Positions 40,292-48,614 are shown, numbered from the stretch's first letter. The stretch is 64,000 nucleotides of DNA from Mycetocola tolaasinivorans (GCF_003667565.1 NZ_RCUX01000004.1:124001-188000); one strand, 5' to 3'. Made by a program: numbers and translations. The notes: generated by a model from the letters alone, not told the origin.

Positions 40292-40297
40292 TAGACT
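40292..40297 (+). promoter_or_regulatory. -10 box TAGACT for the PHP gene
   Basis: TAGACT 7 nt before ATG 40305; leaderless layout, supports this start. Confidence 0.55.
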
Positions 40298-40304
40298 TGT
40301 GCGT

Positions 40305-41180
40305 ATGCCCCTTGATTTGCCCCTTCGTGGCCCCGCCGATCTCCACACCCACTCTCGGGTTTCCGACGGCACCGAAAGCCCCGCGGAGCTGGTGAGGGCG
40401 GCGGCCGCCGCGGGTTTGGGTACGGTCGCACTGACCGATCACGACACCACCGCGGGCTGGCCCGAGGCAATGGTCGCGGCCCCTGAAGTGGGGGTGAACC
40501 TGATTCCGGGTATGGAGCTGAGCACCCGCCACCACGGCATGAGCGTGCACATGCTCGCCTACCTGTTCGACCCGACCAATCCCGAGATCATGGCCGAGAC
40601 CGAGCGCATCCGTGTGGCTCGCAAAACCCGTGCCGCCGAGATCGTGCAGAATATCGGGGTGGACTATGCGATTACCTGGGAGGACGTCCTCGAGCAGACC
40701 ACTCCGGGTGCCTCGATCGGCCGCCCACACATCGCCGATGCGCTGGTTGCCCGGGGCTTCTCCACCGATCGCAGCGCGGCGTTCGCCACCATTCTGCACC
40801 CGCGCAGCGGCTACATCATTCCGCTGTACGCCCCGGATCCCCTCGTCGCGATCCGCATGATTCGTGCGGCCGGAGGCGTGCCGGTGATCGCACACCCCGC
40901 AACCGGCACCCGCGGTCGGCTGATGCCGGAGTCCGTGGTCGCGGAGATGGCCGAGGCCGGTCTGTTCGGGATGGAGATCGATCACCGCGAAAACACCCCC
41001 GAGGGCAAGGAGTGGCTGCGCGAGCTGGCGTCCCGCTATGATCTCGCGCTCACCGGATCGAGCGACTATCACGGGGCGGGCAAGCCCAACCGGCTGGGGG
41101 AGAACACCACCGCGCCCGACGTGGTCGAGGCCATCGTTGCCGAAGCGACCGGGTTCGCCCCGATTCGCGCCACCCGGTAG
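40305..41180 (+). CDS. PHP-domain phosphoesterase (RNase AM/YciV-like)
   Basis: 291 residues from ATG 40305, chosen because a TAGACT box precedes it and because DLHTHSRVSDG should lie near the N-terminus. PHP metal motifs: ADLHTHS (H-x-H), LTDHDTTAGW (DHD), GMELSTRHHGMSVHMLAY, VPVIAHPATG (HP) and TGSSDYHG (DxH). Family enzymes are trinuclear metal phosphoesterases acting on nucleotides such as 3',5'-bisphosphates, or trimming RNA 5' ends. Cytoplasmic. Followed by a strong shared terminator with rhlE. Confidence 0.88.
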   Translation: MPLDLPLRGPADLHTHSRVSDGTESPAELVRAAAAAGLGTVALTDHDTTAGWPEAMVAAPEVGVNLIPGMELSTRHHGMSVHMLAYLFDPTNPEIMAETERIRVARKTRAAEIVQNIGVDYAITWEDVLEQTTPGASIGRPHIADALVARGFSTDRSAAFATILHPRSGYIIPLYAPDPLVAIRMIRAAGGVPVIAHPATGTRGRLMPESVVAEMAEAGLFGMEIDHRENTPEGKEWLRELASRYDLALTGSSDYHGAGKPNRLGENTTAPDVVEAIVAEATGFAPIRATR

Positions 41181-41186
41181 TGCAAT

Positions 41187-41228
41187 AAAAACGCCCGCTC
41201 ACCTCCGAGGAGGTGAGCGGGCGTTTTT
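41187..41228. terminator. Bidirectional terminator between the PHP gene and rhlE
   Basis: About 19-bp perfect stem starting AAAAACGCCCGCTCACCTC, 4-nt loop, with A-run and T-run at the ends. Confidence 0.92.
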
Positions 41229-41234
41229 CGTGAG

Positions 41235-42770
41235 CTATTCGGCTACGGGAGCGGCCTCGGCGGGTGCGCCCTCGCCGCGTCCACGGCCACCGCGCGAGCG
41301 GCGGCGACGACGCGGTGCGCCCTCACCATCCTGCGGGGCGGATGCCGAGACGGGTGCGCCCTCGACGGCGGTCACGCCGGCCGCGGGGCCTGCGGCGGCA
41401 CCGCCACCGCGGGTGCGGCGACGCGGACGCGAGGAGCGCTCGCCCTCGTCTCCGCTGCGTGCGGCGCGATCGCCAGCCGGACGCTCGCCGGAGCGACCGC
41501 CGCCCTGACGCTCGCCACCGGCTCGGCCGTTGCCACGGGCGGCACCGCCCGAACGGGCAGATCCCTCACGGGGTGCGGCCGGTGCGGCGGGCTTCAAGCG
41601 GCCCTTGGTGCCCGCGGGAATGTTGAGGTCCTCAAACAGGTGCGGGGAGGACGAGTAGGTCTCGGTGGGCTCGGGCTGGCCGAACTCCAGCGCCCTGTTG
41701 ATCAGGGCCCACTTGTGCAGGTCTTCCCAGTCCACGAAGGTGACGGCGATACCGGTCTTGCCGGCGCGGCCGGTGCGACCCACGCGGTGCAGGTAGGTCT
41801 TCTCGTCATCCGGGATGGTGTGGTTGATGACGTGGGTCACGTCGTCCACATCGATGCCGCGGGCGGCCACGTCGGTGGCGATCAGGACGTCCTTCTTACC
41901 GGCCTTGAACGAGGCCATGCCGCGCTCGCGCTGCTCCTGGCCGAGGTCGCCGTGGACGGCGGTGGCGTTGAAGCCGCGGTCGTTGAGCTCGTCCATCAGG
42001 CGGGCTGCGGCACGCTTCGTGCGGGTGAAGATCACGGTCTTGCCGCGACCCTCGGCCTGCAGGATGCGGGCGATGACCTCGTCCTTGTCGAGCGAGTGCG
42101 CGCGGTAGATGACGTGCTTGATGTTTGCCTGGGTCAGGCCCTCATCCGGGTCGCTCGCGCGAATGTGGATGGGCTTGGTCATGAAGCGGCGCGACAGCGC
42201 CACGATCGGTCCGGGCATGGTGGCCGAGAACAGCATGGTGTGGCGCTCGGCCGGGGTCTTGGAGAAGAGGCGCTCGATGTCGGCGAGGAAGCCGAGGTCA
42301 AGCATCTTGTCGGCCTCGTCGAGCACCATCTCCTGGATCTTGGAGAAGTCCAGCAGGCGCTGGTTGTTGAGGTCGATCAGGCGGCCGGGGGTTCCGACGA
42401 TCACCTGGGCGCCGGCCTTGATCTCCTCGATCTGGCCCTCATAGGCCTTACCGCCGTAGATGGCGGCGATCTTGGTGGAGCGGTTGCTTGCGGCGAGCAC
42501 GAGGTCTTCGTACACCTGAACCGCAAGCTCGCGGGTCGGGACGACGATCAGGGCCTTGACGCCCGGCTCGGGGTTGTCGCCGAGACGCTGCAGCACGGGC
42601 AGACCAAAACCGAAGGTCTTTCCGGTGCCGGTCTTTGCCTGGCCGATGATGTCCTGGCCGGCGATGGCCAGCGGGATGGTCTGTTCCTGGATGGGGAACG
42701 GCGCGGTAATTCCCTTACCGGCGAGGGCGTCCACCATGTCCTGGGCGACGCCGAGTTCAAGAAAAGTCAC
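41235..42770 (-). CDS. rhlE: DEAD-box RNA helicase (RhlE-like)
   Basis: 511 residues, GTG start. Motifs: Q motif FPIQEQ (25-30), Walker A AKTGTGKT (45-52), PTREL, TPGR, VLDEADKMLD, LFSATMP, then the second RecA domain with VIFTRTKRAAARL, TDVAARGIDVDDV and HRVGRTGRAG. The C-terminal 115 residues are a low-complexity Arg/Gly/Ala tail (RSGGAARGNGRAGGERQGGG and so on) expected to bind RNA. Unwinds RNA during ribosome assembly or RNA decay. Corresponds in position to M. tuberculosis Rv3211 and starts a conserved block that resumes at 50157. Confidence 0.92.
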   Translation of the reverse strand: MTFLELGVAQDMVDALAGKGITAPFPIQEQTIPLAIAGQDIIGQAKTGTGKTFGFGLPVLQRLGDNPEPGVKALIVVPTRELAVQVYEDLVLAASNRSTKIAAIYGGKAYEGQIEEIKAGAQVIVGTPGRLIDLNNQRLLDFSKIQEMVLDEADKMLDLGFLADIERLFSKTPAERHTMLFSATMPGPIVALSRRFMTKPIHIRASDPDEGLTQANIKHVIYRAHSLDKDEVIARILQAEGRGKTVIFTRTKRAAARLMDELNDRGFNATAVHGDLGQEQRERGMASFKAGKKDVLIATDVAARGIDVDDVTHVINHTIPDDEKTYLHRVGRTGRAGKTGIAVTFVDWEDLHKWALINRALEFGQPEPTETYSSSPHLFEDLNIPAGTKGRLKPAAPAAPREGSARSGGAARGNGRAGGERQGGGRSGERPAGDRAARSGDEGERSSRPRRRTRGGGAAAGPAAGVTAVEGAPVSASAPQDGEGAPRRRRRSRGGRGRGEGAPAEAAPVAE

Positions 42771-42878
42771 GATATTTATTGCCTGTCATGCAGTGATATT
42801 GGTCTACGCCGAGTGATTCTGCGTGCGGGCGTAGGGTCTCATTCCGATGATGAGACACACCCAGCTTACCGGGACGCG

Positions 42879-42884
42879 TAGACT
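42879..42884 (+). promoter_or_regulatory. -10 box TAGACT for the ferritin-like gene
   Basis: TAGACT 6 nt before GTG 42891; leaderless layout. Confidence 0.55.
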
Positions 42885-42890
42885 GAGCAC

Positions 42891-43637
42891 GTGATTTCCT
42901 GGTTTCGGCGGCGTGGCCCCTCCTCCAATGAGCCCACGGTGGTACTGCGCGCGAGCACCGTTCCCACCACTCGGGTGGACTTTGCCGAGCTTGCGTCGGA
43001 CACCTCGGACTTCCTCGGGCAGGCCGCATACCTTCAGCTCGCGGTGTTCCAGCAGTACTCGGCGATCAGCCGAGATAGCGGCCGTTTGCTGACCACCGAG
43101 CTGATCGCGGGCCCGGCCGGGCTGGCGCTGCGGAAGCACCACGAACTCGTGCGCGAGATTCGACGCCGCGGGGAGGACCCGCAGGTTCTGATGTCGCCGT
43201 ACGTTGTGGCTATTGATCGCCTGCTGGGCATCGCCCGCGGTGACTCGATCAACGAGGGTCTGCTCGGCCTGTACATTACCCAGGGTTTCCTGGATGACTT
43301 CTTCCGTGGTCTCGCGGCCCAGCTTCCCGCCGATCTCGCGGGCCGGATGGAGGCGCTGCTGAGCACCGACAACGGCTCGACCGTGGTTGTCGACATCCTG
43401 CGTGACGCCATCATCGAGGATCCCCGCCGCGCGCACCGCCTCGCGCTCAGCGGTCGCCGCCTCGTGGGGGACATCATCCTGGTGTGCCACGCGGCCCTGC
43501 GCCTCGAAACCGTGACCGCGGGAGCCGGTGCCGGCGACCATGCGGTCGCGAACACCGCCGAGCGGGTCGAGCCGGTCTTCACCGAGCTGATCGGCCGCCA
43601 CACCCAGCGCATGGATGGGCTGGGTCTGACGGCCTAG
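42891..43637 (+). CDS. Ferritin-like fold protein (Rv3210c-like)
   Basis: 248 residues, helical. Text such as DFLGQAAYLQLAVFQQYSAISRDS, ALRKHHELVREIRRRGEDP and TQGFLDDFFRGLAAQL fits the ferritin-like family found next to rhlE in actinobacteria. ELVREI with upstream HH could supply part of a diiron site, but I cannot see a full set of E-ExxH ligands. Role unknown. GTG start lies 6 nt after TAGACT. Divergent from rhlE as in the mycobacterial order; the next conserved gene (DUF3107) is displaced about 6.5 kb to the right by an accessory insert. Confidence 0.75.
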   Translation: MISWFRRRGPSSNEPTVVLRASTVPTTRVDFAELASDTSDFLGQAAYLQLAVFQQYSAISRDSGRLLTTELIAGPAGLALRKHHELVREIRRRGEDPQVLMSPYVVAIDRLLGIARGDSINEGLLGLYITQGFLDDFFRGLAAQLPADLAGRMEALLSTDNGSTVVVDILRDAIIEDPRRAHRLALSGRRLVGDIILVCHAALRLETVTAGAGAGDHAVANTAERVEPVFTELIGRHTQRMDGLGLTA

Positions 43638-43654
43638 CTCTGAGGTGTACGCTT

Positions 43655-44935
43655 CTAGAGTTTCACTGCCCCGATCTGCAACAGCATGCCGAGGATGTCC
43701 TCGCCAAACCAACCCTCGCTGATCTTTCCGTCTTTCACCGTATAGATTGCGATACCGAGCCACTCCGCGTGCACTCCGCTCGGTGCCGCTCCCATAAAGG
43801 TGCCGGTCTGGGTTCCGCTGTTGGTGAAGCGTACAACCACGCGGTTTCCCACGGTGAGGAGTTCACCGATTTCCAGGTGCATTCCGGTAAACGCATCGGA
43901 GGCGTTGGCCGCGGCAAACTCCTGGTACGCCGGGAGACCCTGAATGTCGCCCAGGCTTCCGCCGTGCCACTTCAGATCCTCTGCCCAGATTTCTGCGATG
44001 GCCGCGCTGTTACCGCCGTTGATCACCTCGGTGATGAACCGGCGAACGACGGACTCGGGGGAGGTGCTCAGTGAACCCAGGGGGTCTCGGTCGGCGTCGG
44101 TGGCGTCTTCGCGATCGGTCGATCGGCTGAGCTCCCGCCAGGATTCATCCCCCGCAGCAAGCTGTTCGGCGTAGCCGCGTGCGTTGGCGAGGGCATCAGA
44201 GCCGAGGAGAAGCCGCGTCGGAGGATTCTCGAGGTCTGCGACGCTCAAAACCGCGTCCGCGACCTTTCCGAGATCTGCCAGTGGGGTCAGCGCCCCGCTG
44301 GCGAGGACATCCCGGATGATGCCCACAGTGCCGGTATAGGGGGCTGAGACGCTGGGGACGCTCATTGAACTACCGGCCCAGTCGGTGGGCATGCCGCCGG
44401 GCTCAAGCGCGGTGACCGAGATTCCCAGCGGGGCCACTTCGGACGCGAGCACCTCCGTGAAGCCACTCACCGCCCACTTTGCCGTCTGGTAAGCGCCTAA
44501 GCCGGGAGTGGCAATACGCGACCCGACGGAGGAGACGTTGATGATTCGCCCCGTACCCTGGGCGCGCATGGCGGGCAGGACCGCCTGGGAGACCGAGACG
44601 GTGCCCATCAGGTTGGTGTCGATTTGGGCGCGGAAGGCACTCGGGGTTGTGTCTTCGATGGCCGCGAGATCCGCATAGCCGGCGTTGTTCACGACGACGT
44701 CCAGGTGCCCGAAACGGGCGAGTGCTCCCGCGACTGCGTCTGCAACCTGGGAGTCATTCGTCACATCCAGTGTGAGGGCGAGCGCTCGCTCGGGGTAGGC
44801 CGCAATAAGGTCCGCGAGGGTGTCCGTGTTGCGTGCAGTTGCAGCGACCGAGTCACCGCGGCTCAGCGCGGCCTCGGCGATCCGACGGCCAAGGCCGCGG
44901 GAGGTACCGGTGATGAACCAAACTTTTTCAGTCAT
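43655..44935 (-). CDS. SDR oxidoreductase fused to a SnoaL-like domain
   Basis: 426 residues. Residues 1 to about 275 form a classical short-chain dehydrogenase: TGTSRGLGRRIAEAAL (TGxxxGxG), VVNNAGYAD (NNAG), INVSSVGSR (Ser) and YQTAKWAVSG (YxxxK), so the NAD(P)H site and catalytic triad are intact. Residues about 288-426 form an NTF2/SnoaL-like cone: SPESVVRRFITEVINGGNSAAIAEIWAEDLKWHGG and GNRVVVRFTNSGTQTGTF. Such a fusion may couple oxidation/reduction with hydrolysis or isomerisation of the same ligand, or be a simple linkage of two cooperating enzymes. ATG has AAAGGA 8 nt upstream; 48 nt after the esterase gene, probably one operon under the divergent TetR. Confidence 0.85.
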   Translation of the reverse strand: MTEKVWFITGTSRGLGRRIAEAALSRGDSVAATARNTDTLADLIAAYPERALALTLDVTNDSQVADAVAGALARFGHLDVVVNNAGYADLAAIEDTTPSAFRAQIDTNLMGTVSVSQAVLPAMRAQGTGRIINVSSVGSRIATPGLGAYQTAKWAVSGFTEVLASEVAPLGISVTALEPGGMPTDWAGSSMSVPSVSAPYTGTVGIIRDVLASGALTPLADLGKVADAVLSVADLENPPTRLLLGSDALANARGYAEQLAAGDESWRELSRSTDREDATDADRDPLGSLSTSPESVVRRFITEVINGGNSAAIAEIWAEDLKWHGGSLGDIQGLPAYQEFAAANASDAFTGMHLEIGELLTVGNRVVVRFTNSGTQTGTFMGAAPSGVHAEWLGIAIYTVKDGKISEGWFGEDILGMLLQIGAVKL

Positions 44936-44983
44936 GAGCTGTGTCCTTTGATGCGTAATTGATGGTTTCCACGCGTGGGGGCC

Positions 44984-45931
44984 TCAGATAGCGCGCGCGT
45001 AGGCTTTTTTGAGATGATCGCCAATCATCGTGATGGCTTCGCGGGCGACCTCGACGGGCTTCGCATGCGTGAAGGCGTGGTCCACCCCGGCAAATTCCCG
45101 GTGCGTCACCTCGGCTCCGAGGCGGGTGAGCTTCGCGGCGAGCGCATTTGACTCGTGTTTCAGGGTGTCAAGCTCCGCCGTTTCAATCAGCGTCGGTGGT
45201 AGCTCTGCGAGCCGGGGATGCAGGGCCGGTGAGGCGAGCGGCGTGGTCAGGTCGGCACCAACAAAGTAGGTCTTCCTGATGAGGGTCATGAGGCCATTAC
45301 CTACGATCGGGTTCTTCTTCGCCGAGGTGCGTGCCTCATCCGGCATGCTCATGTCCGCAGCACCGTACTCGCTGGAGACCGCGAGCGGGACGTAATAGCC
45401 GTCATCGATTGCCATGAGCGCAACGTTGAGAGCAAGCTTTCCTCCGGCGCTGGCACCGCCCACCGTGACCCGGTCCTGATCCCATCCCTGTTCGTTGCCG
45501 TGTTCGTGAATCCAGCGAAATGCGTCGTAGCTCTCCTCCTCCTCAACCGGGAAACGTACCGCGGGTGCCGCGTCGTAGTCGGGAATGACGACGTAGCATC
45601 CAACCTCGGAGGCGAGATACTCGGCGACGTTGTCCTCCTGTTTTGGCGTCTTTAGGATGAAGCCTCCGCCGTGGGTAATGAGGTGTACGGGCGGGCGGTG
45701 CCCTGCCGCCAGCTGTGCCTGAATGTCGGCGGGGGTAGGTGAATACACCAGCGCGGAGATAGCGCCGTGACGAGTGGGGATCGTGATCGTTGTCGGTTTT
45801 GCGATTTTCTTCGTGGCAAACCGCAGGCGCGGAGAATTTACAAACAGCAGGCGCATGAGGGGGAACATGACCTGCATCCTGCGCGCCTGTCGGGCTGCCG
45901 ACCGCTCAATCAGGGGATCGTACTTCACCAT
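44984..45931 (-). CDS. Alpha/beta hydrolase (hormone-sensitive-lipase family esterase)
   Basis: 315 residues. HSL-type oxyanion motif HGGGFILKTP (HGGG), nucleophile elbow VTVGGASAGGKLAL (GxSxG, Ser), acidic residue in TLIETAELDTLKHE and His in FAGVDHAFTH complete the catalytic triad. The N-terminal cap region PLIERSAARQARRMQVMFPLMRLLF is hydrophobic and could associate with the membrane. Hydrolyses short-chain esters or related compounds. First gene of a two-gene operon with the SDR-SnoaL fusion, divergent from a TetR gene. Confidence 0.87.
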   Translation of the reverse strand: MVKYDPLIERSAARQARRMQVMFPLMRLLFVNSPRLRFATKKIAKPTTITIPTRHGAISALVYSPTPADIQAQLAAGHRPPVHLITHGGGFILKTPKQEDNVAEYLASEVGCYVVIPDYDAAPAVRFPVEEEESYDAFRWIHEHGNEQGWDQDRVTVGGASAGGKLALNVALMAIDDGYYVPLAVSSEYGAADMSMPDEARTSAKKNPIVGNGLMTLIRKTYFVGADLTTPLASPALHPRLAELPPTLIETAELDTLKHESNALAAKLTRLGAEVTHREFAGVDHAFTHAKPVEVAREAITMIGDHLKKAYARAI

Positions 45932-45945
45932 TTTTCACACGCTTT

Positions 45946-45961
45946 CTAACTAGTTGGTTGA
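45946..45961. promoter_or_regulatory. Candidate TetR operator, site 1
   Basis: CTAACTAGTTGGTTGA; contains the palindrome AACTAGTT and matches the complement of site 2 (CTAACTAACCAGTTGA) at 12 of 16 positions. Lies in the shared promoter of the esterase operon and tetR. Confidence 0.5.
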
Positions 45962-45994
45962 TTACAAAAACGATAACCCTGCGCATTGAATCTG

Positions 45995-46013
45995 TCAACT
46001 GGTTAGTTAGTTG
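45995..46013. promoter_or_regulatory. Candidate TetR operator, site 2
   Basis: TCAACTGGTTAGTTAGTTG, imperfect palindrome (CAACT...AGTTG), ending two bases before the TATGCT box of tetR. Inverted relative of site 1. Confidence 0.5.
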
Positions 46014-46014
46014 G

Positions 46015-46020
46015 TATGCT
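46015..46020 (+). promoter_or_regulatory. -10 box TATGCT for tetR
   Basis: TATGCT 6 nt before ATG 46027; fixes the start and implies a leaderless mRNA. Confidence 0.6.
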
Positions 46021-46026
46021 GATGGC

Positions 46027-46590
46027 ATGCAGAGAGACGCTGAAGCTACCCAGGCACGACTGCTCGCCGCTGCCCGAGCGGAGTTTGCTGAGCACGGCAT
46101 TGCCGGGGCCAGAATTGACCGTATTGCGGCTCAGGCGAAAAGCAACAAGGCGCAGATCTACCACTACTTCGGAAGCAAGGATCAGCTGTTCGAGGCCGTG
46201 TTTGCTCAGATTGGGCGCGAGGTTGTCGAGGGCGTTCCGATCAACGTCGACGACCTCCCTGCGTATGCTGCGGCGCTCGCCCTGGGGAACGACGCGCACC
46301 CAGAAATCATGCGACTTGCTACCTGGCAGCGTCTCGAGCGAGGGGGGCAACCCCTACTGGGTGTTGCCTTGGAGAGTAATCGGGCAAAGATTGCCGCCAT
46401 TGCGAAGGCTCAGGCCGACGGTCTCATCAGTACCCGCCACTCGGCGGAGGTTACGCTCGCGCTGGTTATTCACATGTCGGGTTTCTGGGCAACGATGCAG
46501 CCCGAGTTGAATTCAATTGTCGGTCCGCAGAGTCCTGAGGAGCGGGGAGAGGTCGTGCGCCAGGCGGTCGCGGATCTGCTCCGGCCCTAG
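46027..46590 (+). CDS. TetR-family regulator of the esterase/SDR operon
   Basis: 187 residues from ATG 46027 (MQRDAEATQARLL); the upstream in-frame ATG is rejected because the TATGCT box lies between them. HTH: ARAEFAEHGIAGARIDRIAAQAKSNKAQIYHYFGSKDQLFEAVF (about 14-57). The C-terminal ligand domain is helical with LATWQRLERGGQPLLG. Divergent from the esterase and SDR genes, with two matching inverted sites between them, so it most likely represses both directions until a ligand binds. Confidence 0.87.
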   Translation: MQRDAEATQARLLAAARAEFAEHGIAGARIDRIAAQAKSNKAQIYHYFGSKDQLFEAVFAQIGREVVEGVPINVDDLPAYAAALALGNDAHPEIMRLATWQRLERGGQPLLGVALESNRAKIAAIAKAQADGLISTRHSAEVTLALVIHMSGFWATMQPELNSIVGPQSPEERGEVVRQAVADLLRP

Positions 46591-46615
46591 CGTCATTCTC
46601 GCCCTTGACCTGGGT

Positions 46616-46639
46616 GTCAGTAATGCACCCTTTACTGAC
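46616..46639. promoter_or_regulatory. Operator palindrome 1 upstream of Fic
   Basis: GTCAGTAA - 8 nt - TTACTGAC, perfect 8-bp arms. First of three elements spaced 40-41 bp. Confidence 0.65.
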
Positions 46640-46655
46640 TCTTGATGCGTCTAGG

Positions 46656-46681
46656 TGTCAGTAAAATAACTATTACTGACA
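46656..46681. promoter_or_regulatory. Operator palindrome 2 upstream of Fic
   Basis: TGTCAGTAA - 8 nt - TTACTGACA, perfect 9-bp arms, same 8-nt spacer as element 1 and 41 bp downstream of it. Confidence 0.65.
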
Positions 46682-46696
46682 TTTTTCTCCCTAAGC

Positions 46697-46704
46697 GTCG
46701 GTAA
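46697..46704 (+). promoter_or_regulatory. Operator half-site 3 upstream of Fic
   Basis: GTCGGTAA, one base from GTCAGTAA, 40 bp after the left arm of element 2. Its right arm is not present; the -10 box follows. Confidence 0.5.
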
Positions 46705-46711
46705 TCGGGGA

Positions 46712-46717
46712 TAGTGT
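46712..46717 (+). promoter_or_regulatory. -10 box TAGTGT for Fic
   Basis: TAGTGT 6 nt before ATG 46724; leaderless layout. Confidence 0.5.
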
Positions 46718-46723
46718 GAGCCC

Positions 46724-47947
46724 ATGAGTCGATACGCCCACACGCAGGTTTGGCCGCCACACGGGGTCGAGACGCTCCCATGGCGCCAGCAGTCGCGCGG
46801 CGGAACGCGGGCGGATCGAATGCTCAGCGAGGTTGACGCGAGCATTCCGCCGTTTATTCGCGAGTTGGACTATCTGCCGCCGTTGTCGGTGCTCATGGCG
46901 ATGGAGCGCGCGCTCCTGGTCGTTGCACAGGCCGACACGGATGCCGAAGGGCATTCCGACGTGCTCAGCCACTTTATGGTGCGCTCGGAGTCGGTTGCAT
47001 CATCAAAGATTGAACGCCTTGCGGCTTCGGCCGAGGACTACGCTCGAGCGCTCGGCGGGCAGAAGTCGAACTCCTCCGCGGTGAGCATGGTTGCGGCGTC
47101 AGCGGCGCTTCACGAACTCATTACCGATGTGGGTAATCGTGGTTCGTTTGTGGTCGATGATCTCCTTCGTGCTCACCACGCACTCATGGCACACGATTTG
47201 GCCGAGTCGGCAAATGCGGGCAGGTTTCGAGACATGCAGAACTGGATCGGCGGAAGCGATTTCGCCCCTCGGGATGCCCTCCACGTGCCCCCGGTGCCGG
47301 GGCGGGTGGAGGGTCTCATGGAAGACCTCATTCACTACCTGAACCGAGACGACATCCCCGTGATGGTGCAGGCCGCGATTGGCCACGCACAGTTCGAATC
47401 AATCCACGCGTTTACCGACGGAAATGGTCGAATTGGGCGCGCACTGGTCTCGGCGATTCTGCACCGCCGGGGTGTGACGCGCAACGCGGTGATTCCGCTC
47501 GCCAGTGGTTTGCTCGCCCGTCGAGATGACTACTTCACCGCACTCGGTGTCTATCGCCTCGGTGACCCCGCGCCACTGATCGATCTGTTTGCCCGCTCCG
47601 CTCAGGCCGCGGCCGAGTGTGCGCGAGAGACTATTTCGCGAATCACCTCGATGCCGCACGAATGGCAGGCGGAGCTGCGGCCCCGACTCGGATCGACGAT
47701 GGAACTGCTGATTGACGCATTCTTCGACCACCCCGTGCTGAACACGGCCGAGATCGAGCACCTCACCGGCGCGTCCGAGAGGCAAGCATTTCGTGCGGTT
47801 GATCAGCTGGAGGCAGCCGGGTTCTTGCGGGAGGTCACCGGAAGAAAACGGAACCGAGTGTGGGTCGCATCCGAGGTGCTCGCCGAGCTCGACGATCTCG
47901 AACGGCGCATTCTGCGCCGAATGGCCGCGCTGGGTGCGGACGGCTGA
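46724..47947 (+). CDS. Fic-family AMP transferase with C-terminal winged helix
   Basis: 407 residues. N-terminal Fic_N-like region (RADRMLSEVDASIPPFIRELDYLPPLSVLMAMERAL) and an inhibitory-helix segment SVASSKIERLAAS (about 88-100), where the usual (S/T)xxxE(G/N) reads SSKIER. Core motif ESIHAFTDGNGRIGRALV (HxFxDGNGR, about 225-242) with catalytic His present. The last 80 residues look like a winged helix (NTAEIEHLTGASERQAFRAVDQLEAAGFLREVTGRKRNRVW). Likely AMPylates a cellular target and can bind DNA; the palindromes upstream are its probable autoregulatory sites. Single-gene unit in the accessory insert. Confidence 0.87.
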   Translation: MSRYAHTQVWPPHGVETLPWRQQSRGGTRADRMLSEVDASIPPFIRELDYLPPLSVLMAMERALLVVAQADTDAEGHSDVLSHFMVRSESVASSKIERLAASAEDYARALGGQKSNSSAVSMVAASAALHELITDVGNRGSFVVDDLLRAHHALMAHDLAESANAGRFRDMQNWIGGSDFAPRDALHVPPVPGRVEGLMEDLIHYLNRDDIPVMVQAAIGHAQFESIHAFTDGNGRIGRALVSAILHRRGVTRNAVIPLASGLLARRDDYFTALGVYRLGDPAPLIDLFARSAQAAAECARETISRITSMPHEWQAELRPRLGSTMELLIDAFFDHPVLNTAEIEHLTGASERQAFRAVDQLEAAGFLREVTGRKRNRVWVASEVLAELDDLERRILRRMAALGADG

Positions 47948-47969
47948 TCCGAGTTGTCTCGGTTGGGAG

Positions 47970-48608
47970 TTAGTCGCCCGAGACGCCCCTGAGGGCGCCG
48001 TTGATGGCCTCAATCTGGCGATGAAAGATCCGCTCCGAATTTCGCCAGTCGAGATGGTGGTTGACCTCCAGGGCAATGAGTCCGTGGAAGGAGCCCCACC
48101 ACCCCAGGAACTCATCCAGTACATCGTCTCGCGAGAGGAGATCGGCGGGTTCGTATCCGTGAAGTTCGGCAAACGGCCGCGCGAGAACGTGCAGCATCTC
48201 GGACTGAGCGGAAACGGTCTCGCCGCTCTCGGGGGCGGAGTATCCGATGATCTGGTCGAAAAAAATGAGGTTGAACTCTCTCCGATGAGCGAGCGCCCAC
48301 TGCCGGTAGGCCTGGGGGGCATCGCGCAATTGGCGTTCCACCGAGCTGTCGGGCGAATCGGGAAGGGCGTGCCGGAGGGCATCGGCGAGGGAGAGGGTGC
48401 AGCGCACGATGAGCTCGGTGATCAGATCGGTGAGGCTGGGGAAATAGGTGTAGATGGCGGGGGCGCTCATGCCGAGTGAGCGCCCAATGCCGCGCAGGCT
48501 GATTGCGGAAACCCCGCCCTCCCTAAGCTGGTGCAGCGCCTCGTCGACGATGCTGCCGTGCAGTTCGCGTCGATGCCTGATCCGTCGTGATTCCACTGCC
48601 TCTTCCAT
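47970..48608 (-). CDS. TetR-family regulator (WHG-domain type)
   Basis: 212 residues. HTH: EALHQLREGGVSAISLRGIGRSLGMSAPAIYTYFPSLTDLITELIV (about 23-68). The C-terminal domain with YRQWALAHRREFNLIF and the WWGSFHGLIALEVNHHL stretch is the TetR_C_33/WHG form (W-G-x-x-H-G). Starts 6 nt after TAAGAT. Divergent from a VOC-family gene, with which it shares a 48-bp promoter that is one long palindrome, so it very likely controls itself and that gene. Confidence 0.87.
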   Translation of the reverse strand: MEEAVESRRIRHRRELHGSIVDEALHQLREGGVSAISLRGIGRSLGMSAPAIYTYFPSLTDLITELIVRCTLSLADALRHALPDSPDSSVERQLRDAPQAYRQWALAHRREFNLIFFDQIIGYSAPESGETVSAQSEMLHVLARPFAELHGYEPADLLSRDDVLDEFLGWWGSFHGLIALEVNHHLDWRNSERIFHRQIEAINGALRGVSGD

Positions 48609-48614
48609 GGAAAA

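Noticed and set aside
46724..47947. Fic gene as a broken gene because of SSKIER in the inhibitory motif
   Set aside because: Catalytic HxFxDGNGR, full length and a normal winged-helix end are intact; the change may alter regulation but does not show inactivation.
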